NCBI RefSeq assembly: GCF_025452095.1
Contig: NZ_CP104877.1
Location: forward strand, 2,728,001 to 2,792,000
Direction of reading: 5' to 3'
Origin: Paenarthrobacter sp. JL.01a
GTDB taxonomy: Bacteria; Actinomycetota; Actinomycetes; Actinomycetales; Micrococcaceae
DNA length: 64,000 nt
The translations under genes and the position numbers were made by a program. How positions within the stretch are numbered: the first letter of the stretch is position 1; each line of letters starts with the position of its first letter. Positions 58,775 to 64,000 of this stretch are shown piece after piece. The notes below the pieces were generated by a model. The model did no database searches. It was not told the origin of the DNA and saw nothing but the letters and a program-made list of their open reading frames with translations.

Positions 58775-61276
58775 TCAACCAACCAAAGTCCGAAGCAGCC
58801 TGGCGGAATGACGAACTGACAGCCCCGGGAGGTAAGCGCGGCTGAGGGCGCGCCCCATTGCCGGAAGATGCAGTGGATCCTGGTAATACATGTACAAGGT
58901 CCGGTACTCGGGTTGGAATCGCGACTTAAAGGAGGCCAAGGACCTAAAACCATAAACGGGTTCCAGGGCCTGGCCTACGACATCCAGCAAACCTGCCAAG
59001 CCCTTGGCTTGCTGTTCAATCTCACCCTTCTCCTGGGCAAGCGGCGATCCCGACAAAGAGATCACCTCCACGGATTCCCGCAGGTGGAGAACAGCCGAGG
59101 CGATCAGGAATTCCATTACTCCAGGGAAGGCATCCCCACGCCTCCGCATGAAGTCCAGCGTCCAGCTGACCACCTTGCCGTCTTCGAAGACAGGGAGCCA
59201 GCTGGTCACGCCATGGACGAAGCCGGCCTCATCGACTGCTACGCCGCACAACACTTCGTCATCTTCGAGTTCATCCAGGCCGCCCAAGGTGAAACCCATC
59301 TCCGGAATCGTTTTCTGCGCTGCCCATTCCTCCGACACCTCACTTATTTGGGCGCGGATGCCGTGAGGCAGCCCGGAGAACGTGTCCCATCGGGCCGTGA
59401 CCCCCAGTTTGGCCGCGCGGTTGAGCGAGGTCCTGACGTTCTGCCATTCCTTGCCCCTGAATTCCAGGCCGCGGATGCGCAGGCGTGTTTCCTGGGCTAC
59501 TGCCACGCGGTGGAAGCCCCGCCCCTGCAGCATCGGCCAGAGTTCATCCGTGCAAGAGTACAAACACGGGATCAACGCATGTTCGGAGCAATGCCCGAGG
59601 AAACCGGCGGCTGTTGCCACGTGATTCTCTTTCGGCCCGATGGGACCCGCCATTGTCAGCGCCACATGCCCGTGCTGCTGGTACGCCACTCCCCCCTCGT
59701 GCCCGGGAGCGAACCAATACTTGTTCGGCTCCCACAGCGCCATCCAGGACAAGGAGTCGCCACCGGACTTCACCAGGGTCCGGGCACGTTCGCGCGCCTG
59801 GTGGTCGCGGCCGCCCGTGTGGTGCCCACGGACGAAAAGTATCCATACGCCCACCAGCGCCACCAGCCAGAACACGGTGCCGGAATAGGAGAAAAGGAAG
59901 CCTTCCAGGACGTCACGCTCGGCAAAGACCTTCCGGTAGGAACCCGGGAGCGGTACAGGGAGGTATTGCCGGGCAAGTTCCGCTGCGAGGCCGAGCAGCC
60001 CGCCATCCCTCGACATGCCCCCGGAGGAGAACCAGACGATGCAGTAGGCGATACCAAGTCCTGCGCCGGTCAGACCAACAAGCCAAAACACCCGGCGCCG
60101 GAGACGGTCCGAGGAAACAACCCGGAAGTGGCCCCGATAGACAAAGAGCAGTACCGCCAGGACGAGGGGAACCAGCACCAGCGGAATAAGGTGGACCACG
60201 GCGGAGTTCATCATCCCCACATGGGAACGCCCCTGCGGCCTCGGGATGTTGGCAAAAAGACCGAGGTAGATTGCCGAAAGGGCGACCACCACCAACTGCA
60301 CGCCTATGGCGATCCCCAGGGCGAGCCGGCGCCCCCTGCGCATTCCGTCGGCACAGATCAAGAGCAGCGCTACAGGCACCACGGCAAGGGCCAGGCCGAA
60401 GGGACCGGTGTAGCCCTGCCGTCCAACCTCCAGGCATGAGACATCGATGCTGCCGCCGCAATTGCTCTCAAGCTGGCCCAACGTGGGTATTGGATTCAGA
60501 ATGACGTCCCGCAGCAAAGCGAGCGGACCCGAGGGGCTCTTCGCAGCGGCTGTCACGATGGGTCCAACGGCGAAGATTGCCATGGTCAAGGACAACAGGT
60601 TCCGTACTTCCCTGCCCGTTGACCTGTGCAGGTGGAGATGGCCCTGGCTGCTTTGTGTCCACCAACCGGCCGCCAAGCCGATCAATGCTCCAAGGAAGCC
60701 CATCACCGTCTCGGCGTGGCCGACGTACAGCAGCAGGAGCAGGGAGATCGACACAGCCACTGTGCGCAGGCGTCGTTGCCACAGCATTGGCAGGAGTGCG
60801 CTGGCCGCCAAACATGTGGACAGGATGGCGGCGTACGGCCCAATCAGGGGCGTTTCACCCATGCGGGCCAGCCAACCGTCGTCGGAGGCCTTCGCTATCT
60901 GGGTGACCAGCAGGAATGCCGAAACCGCGGCAAACTGGCTGCCAAAGAACACCGCGGCTGTCTTCAGCGATCCGAAGCGCCGTTCGGCCAGTCCCAGGAG
61001 AAACAGGATCATCAGCACGGCGGTGACATAGGCCGAGGGGTTGGTGGTGAAGAACAGCGATGTCCAGATCGACCACCAGTCACCGGCCTTAAGACCAGCC
61101 AGGCTCACACCAGCCACCCGCAGCCAACCATCTGGGGGACCGGCGACAAAGCTGCCGGAGATGATTGATACGGCAACGAACAATCCCAGAACGGTGACGG
61201 TGAAGGGGGTGGCCCGCACATGCTGTCCGGTTTGCCTCAACGCGGGCAGGACGACACCCTTTACTGCCAGGCTCAT
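58775..61276 (-). CDS. rhomboid-like membrane domain fused to DUF2156 (aminoacyl-lipid synthase-like)
   Basis: The 833-residue protein starts with a rhomboid-like membrane region (about residues 25-210): GDWWSIWTSLFFTTNPSAYV, LGLAERRFGSLKTAAVFFGSQ, and IGPYAAILSTC where an active rhomboid has GxSG, so the catalytic Ser is missing. More helices run to about residue 490. The C-terminal DUF2156 domain (WMALWEPNKYWFAPGHEGGVAYQQHG, LDFMRRRGDAFPGVMEFLIASA, GFRSLASFKSRFQPEYRTLYMYYQDP) is the GNAT-like catalytic part of lysyl-phosphatidylglycerol synthases (MprF). ATG 61276 overlaps the esterase stop (ATGA). Confidence 0.82.
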   Translation of the reverse strand: MSLAVKGVVLPALRQTGQHVRATPFTVTVLGLFVAVSIISGSFVAGPPDGWLRVAGVSLAGLKAGDWWSIWTSLFFTTNPSAYVTAVLMILFLLGLAERRFGSLKTAAVFFGSQFAAVSAFLLVTQIAKASDDGWLARMGETPLIGPYAAILSTCLAASALLPMLWQRRLRTVAVSISLLLLLYVGHAETVMGFLGALIGLAAGWWTQSSQGHLHLHRSTGREVRNLLSLTMAIFAVGPIVTAAAKSPSGPLALLRDVILNPIPTLGQLESNCGGSIDVSCLEVGRQGYTGPFGLALAVVPVALLLICADGMRRGRRLALGIAIGVQLVVVALSAIYLGLFANIPRPQGRSHVGMMNSAVVHLIPLVLVPLVLAVLLFVYRGHFRVVSSDRLRRRVFWLVGLTGAGLGIAYCIVWFSSGGMSRDGGLLGLAAELARQYLPVPLPGSYRKVFAERDVLEGFLFSYSGTVFWLVALVGVWILFVRGHHTGGRDHQARERARTLVKSGGDSLSWMALWEPNKYWFAPGHEGGVAYQQHGHVALTMAGPIGPKENHVATAAGFLGHCSEHALIPCLYSCTDELWPMLQGRGFHRVAVAQETRLRIRGLEFRGKEWQNVRTSLNRAAKLGVTARWDTFSGLPHGIRAQISEVSEEWAAQKTIPEMGFTLGGLDELEDDEVLCGVAVDEAGFVHGVTSWLPVFEDGKVVSWTLDFMRRRGDAFPGVMEFLIASAVLHLRESVEVISLSGSPLAQEKGEIEQQAKGLAGLLDVVGQALEPVYGFRSLASFKSRFQPEYRTLYMYYQDPLHLPAMGRALSRAYLPGLSVRHSARLLRTLVG

Positions 61277-62571
61277 TTCGGAAGCCCCCATCGACCGGCC
61301 AGGAAATCGAGGCCTTCCGGCATTCCCTTCACCACAGCGTCCCAGGAATGCCCGGCCTTGCGGATCGTGTGCTCCTCGGTCTGGAAACCCGCTTTCCTGG
61401 CGGCTTCGCCAAGTTCGTGCATGTAGTTAATGAATTCGTTGTCCGTTTCACCGGCCGCGAAGTAGACGCCACTGCCGGCGAAGTTACGGCCCCGCATCAA
61501 CACCAAAGGCGTCCTTGATTCGAAGGCTGCGACATCGCCGTCGAACGAGTCCCCGATGGTTTTGTTCCTGTCCTTGGCGAGGGCAGGTTCACGCTCGGCG
61601 GAAAAGGCGAGCACTGAAGGAAAGATCTCAGGGTGCGCGGTTCCCATCTGCAGGGCACACGTACCGCCAAACGAGAAGCCGCCCACAGCCCACTGCTTGT
61701 GATCGGTGGAGACGTCCAGGGTGTCGGAGATCCACGCGGGGACATCTTGCGACAGGTAAGTGTCTGCCGGCGCGATCCGGCTGTCCATGCACAGGGTATT
61801 GGCGTTGCCGGATCCATTCGGATCAACCACCACGGTCACTGGCGCAATTCCGCCATGGGCTTGGGCGAAATGGTCGAGTTGGGCCCGAAGTCTTCCTCCG
61901 GTCAACCAGTCGGCCGGTGCTCCGGGTTGCCCTGCGAAAAGCACGAGCACCGGCAAGCTGGGCCGGAGCTCAGTCTGATAAGCAGGCGGGAAGTAGATGA
62001 ATGCATCCCGGGAAGTGAAACCGGATACTGTCCCGGGGATCGTGGCCTTTCGCAGAATGCCATACTGCGGCATGGATTCAGGAGCCTTCCACGCCGACGG
62101 CAGAGGAGCCGGAGTGGGCCTTGCTGGGCGCTTGAGGCTCTGTTCAAGCGGCTGGATCCGTGCCACAGCGGTGCCCAGGAGGTCAGCCACGGTGTTGTTC
62201 AATCCGAAATACAGGTTCACTTGCACCATGCAGAGCAGGATCACTCCCAGCATGGCCGTCACGCTCAGCAAGCGACCTTTGGCGGAATTGCGGCGAATAC
62301 GTGCAGCACCGAGCAAAATGGCTGCTACGGCAGGCACTGTCCACGCCAAGGTCTCGAAAGGCAGGTTCTCCGAGAAGACAGCCATGAGGTCCACCAGGAT
62401 CCAGTGCACCAAGGCGACCACGGCGATGGCTGTCAGCAAGGAGCCCACAACCACCAGTAACCAGGACAGTCGTCGTCGCCAGAGGAGGTACGCTCCCCCA
62501 ACGATCCCGCAGGCAATGCTGAACCAGAGGAACGGCCCGGACACAAGGCTGACGTCCGAAAGGAAGTCCAT
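61273..62571 (-). CDS. membrane-anchored esterase, alpha/beta-hydrolase fold
   Basis: The 432-residue protein has four N-terminal membrane helices (about residues 10-125) and an outside esterase domain. Ser300 in VGGFSFGGTCALQMG is the nucleophile; His in IRKAGHSWDAVVKGMPEG and an Asp before it complete the site. It is coupled to the DUF2156 gene by an ATGA overlap. In other bacteria, esterases beside aminoacyl-lipid synthases remove the amino acid from the lipid; a similar pairing is likely but not proven here. Confidence 0.85.
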   Translation of the reverse strand: MDFLSDVSLVSGPFLWFSIACGIVGGAYLLWRRRLSWLLVVVGSLLTAIAVVALVHWILVDLMAVFSENLPFETLAWTVPAVAAILLGAARIRRNSAKGRLLSVTAMLGVILLCMVQVNLYFGLNNTVADLLGTAVARIQPLEQSLKRPARPTPAPLPSAWKAPESMPQYGILRKATIPGTVSGFTSRDAFIYFPPAYQTELRPSLPVLVLFAGQPGAPADWLTGGRLRAQLDHFAQAHGGIAPVTVVVDPNGSGNANTLCMDSRIAPADTYLSQDVPAWISDTLDVSTDHKQWAVGGFSFGGTCALQMGTAHPEIFPSVLAFSAEREPALAKDRNKTIGDSFDGDVAAFESRTPLVLMRGRNFAGSGVYFAAGETDNEFINYMHELGEAARKAGFQTEEHTIRKAGHSWDAVVKGMPEGLDFLAGRWGLPK

Positions 62572-62576
62572 AACGC

Positions 62577-63008
62577 CTAACGCCAGGTACCGACGCCGAT
62601 AACCGGCCCGGCCTCCAGCCAGGAGGAGAGCCCGGCATAGGCATCAAAGTTCATGGCCAGCATGAACTTCTTGCCTTCGTATTGCAGTTCGACCACCACG
62701 ACGCCAGGCTGCACCCGGACGAGTTCTTCCTCAGTCGGTTGGCGGCGGCCCAGCAATTCCAGCGAGCTGCGTTTGAATCTGTATTTGGGAACAACGCTCA
62801 GGGACATCAAGCGGAACCACTCAAGATCATTGTCCTGATAACGACAAACCCCCATCTGCCAGCTGTTTCCAGCCGTGCAAATGGAGGCGTCGATCGTGCC
62901 GAGGGCGCGCCGCAGATTGAAGCGGCGCACCCCCAGAAGGCACAGTGAAATGATCAGCAACGTGAACGCTGTTGCCAAGGCGATGAACGGAATAAGGGAA
63001 TCGTCCAT
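62577..63008 (-). CDS. DUF2550 membrane protein
   Basis: The 143-residue protein has one N-terminal membrane segment (IPFIALATAFTLLIISLCLLGVRRF) and a conserved C-terminal domain (ICTAGNSWQMGVCRYQDNDLEWFRLMSLSVVPKYRFKR). DUF2550 is found next to atpC in actinobacteria. It lies 10 bases behind atpC. ATG 63008 is chosen since further-upstream residues lie in atpC and are not conserved. The function is unknown. Confidence 0.88.
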   Translation of the reverse strand: MDDSLIPFIALATAFTLLIISLCLLGVRRFNLRRALGTIDASICTAGNSWQMGVCRYQDNDLEWFRLMSLSVVPKYRFKRSSLELLGRRQPTEEELVRVQPGVVVVELQYEGKKFMLAMNFDAYAGLSSWLEAGPVIGVGTWR

Positions 63009-63018
63009 CAAGGTCGTG

Positions 63019-63303
63019 CTATCGGATCCCCGCTGTAGCCGCTTCGCCCAATTTGGCGTTGTCAGCAACAATGACCACGCGGTCGTTGTCCACGGAGAAG
63101 AACCCGCCGTCGACAACTACTGCAATCCGGTCACCGGAAACCGGCTGGATTGCCAGCTCGCCCTCGGCCATGATGGCCAACAGGGGCGAGTGGCCCGGCA
63201 GGATTCCGATTTCACCATCGCTGGTGCGGGCCTTCACCATCTTGGCCGCTCCGGACCACACGAAGTGGTCCGCCGCGACAATCTCAACCTCGAGCTCAGC
63301 CAT
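63019..63303 (-). CDS. atpC: F1 ATP synthase epsilon subunit
   Basis: The 94-residue subunit has the N-terminal beta-sandwich (LEVEIVAADHFVWSGAAKMVKARTSDGEIGILPGHSPLLAIMAEGELAI) and ends at GEAATAGIR. It lacks the C-terminal helical hairpin present in E. coli and so is short, as in many actinobacteria. It directly follows atpD with one base between. Confidence 0.95.
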   Translation of the reverse strand: MAELEVEIVAADHFVWSGAAKMVKARTSDGEIGILPGHSPLLAIMAEGELAIQPVSGDRIAVVVDGGFFSVDNDRVVIVADNAKLGEAATAGIR

Positions 63304-63304
63304 A

Positions 63305-64000
<696 letters not shown>

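Noticed and set aside
58868..60439. A 523-codon plus-strand frame antisense to the DUF2156 gene
   Set aside because: It is rich in Arg, His and Gln with no domain, while the minus strand encodes an intact membrane protein.

Overview
The window is about 64 kb of a high-GC actinobacterial chromosome, most likely Arthrobacter or Paenarthrobacter (Micrococcaceae). This rests on GC-rich codon use, frequent GTG starts, the actinobacterial mismatch endonuclease NucS, actinobacterial DUF families (DUF1684, DUF2017, DUF2550, DUF3039, DUF4395), and many genes whose start codon lies 6-7 bases behind a TAnnnT -10 hexamer (leaderless transcription). I see no phage, plasmid, IS element, tRNA, rRNA or CRISPR array.

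Region 1 (1-7.1 kb) holds mixed metabolic genes: the end of a luciferase-like flavin monooxygenase with a MarR regulator, a transglutaminase-like protein, a lipoprotein, a DUF1684 protein, an SLC13/ArsB-type permease, a DM13 protein, a fumarylacetoacetate-hydrolase-family enzyme and a GtrA protein. Region 2 (7.1-12.95 kb, minus strand) is a complete de novo NAD operon, nrtR-nadA-nadB-nadC plus a cysteine desulfurase. A 27-bp palindrome precedes it and is the likely NrtR operator. Region 3 (13-18.4 kb) has an Lrp regulator, an amino-acid permease and a 2-oxoacid dehydrogenase operon. In that operon the E2 position is filled by a lipoyl-domain-only protein followed by an alpha/beta hydrolase.

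Region 4 (18.4-27.2 kb) has a phosphoribosyltransferase, an MHS-type transporter divergent from an IclR regulator, a MoaF protein convergent with an APC permease, an AraC regulator divergent from that permease, and an MFS exporter. The MoaF/APC/AraC group looks like part of an amine-use module. Region 5 (27.3-36.4 kb) has sbcCD, an aquaporin, two DUF202 proteins, an ADP-ribosylglycohydrolase, a DUF4395 protein, a block of 32-bp repeats and a DEDDh exonuclease with a C-terminal BRCT-like region.

Region 6 (36.5-64 kb) resembles, from memory, the gene content around M. tuberculosis Rv1308-Rv1341: dedA, rdgB, rph, an Rv1339-like phosphodiesterase, murI, DUF2017, clpS, pncB, pncA, a helicase, DUF3039, nagB, an ABC exporter, an old-yellow-enzyme gene with a frameshift, a YbbN-like protein, a large unrecognised membrane protein, an AI-2E family transporter, a hydrolase, a zinc-ribbon protein divergent from nucS, nagA, a cold-shock gene, a rhomboid-like/DUF2156 protein coupled to a membrane esterase, DUF2550, atpC and the end of atpD.

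The main threads are NAD metabolism (de novo operon and pncB-pncA salvage about 30 kb apart), amino-sugar use (nagA, nagB), genome maintenance (sbcCD, nucS, DEDDh exonuclease, rdgB) and likely membrane-lipid aminoacylation (DUF2156 plus esterase).
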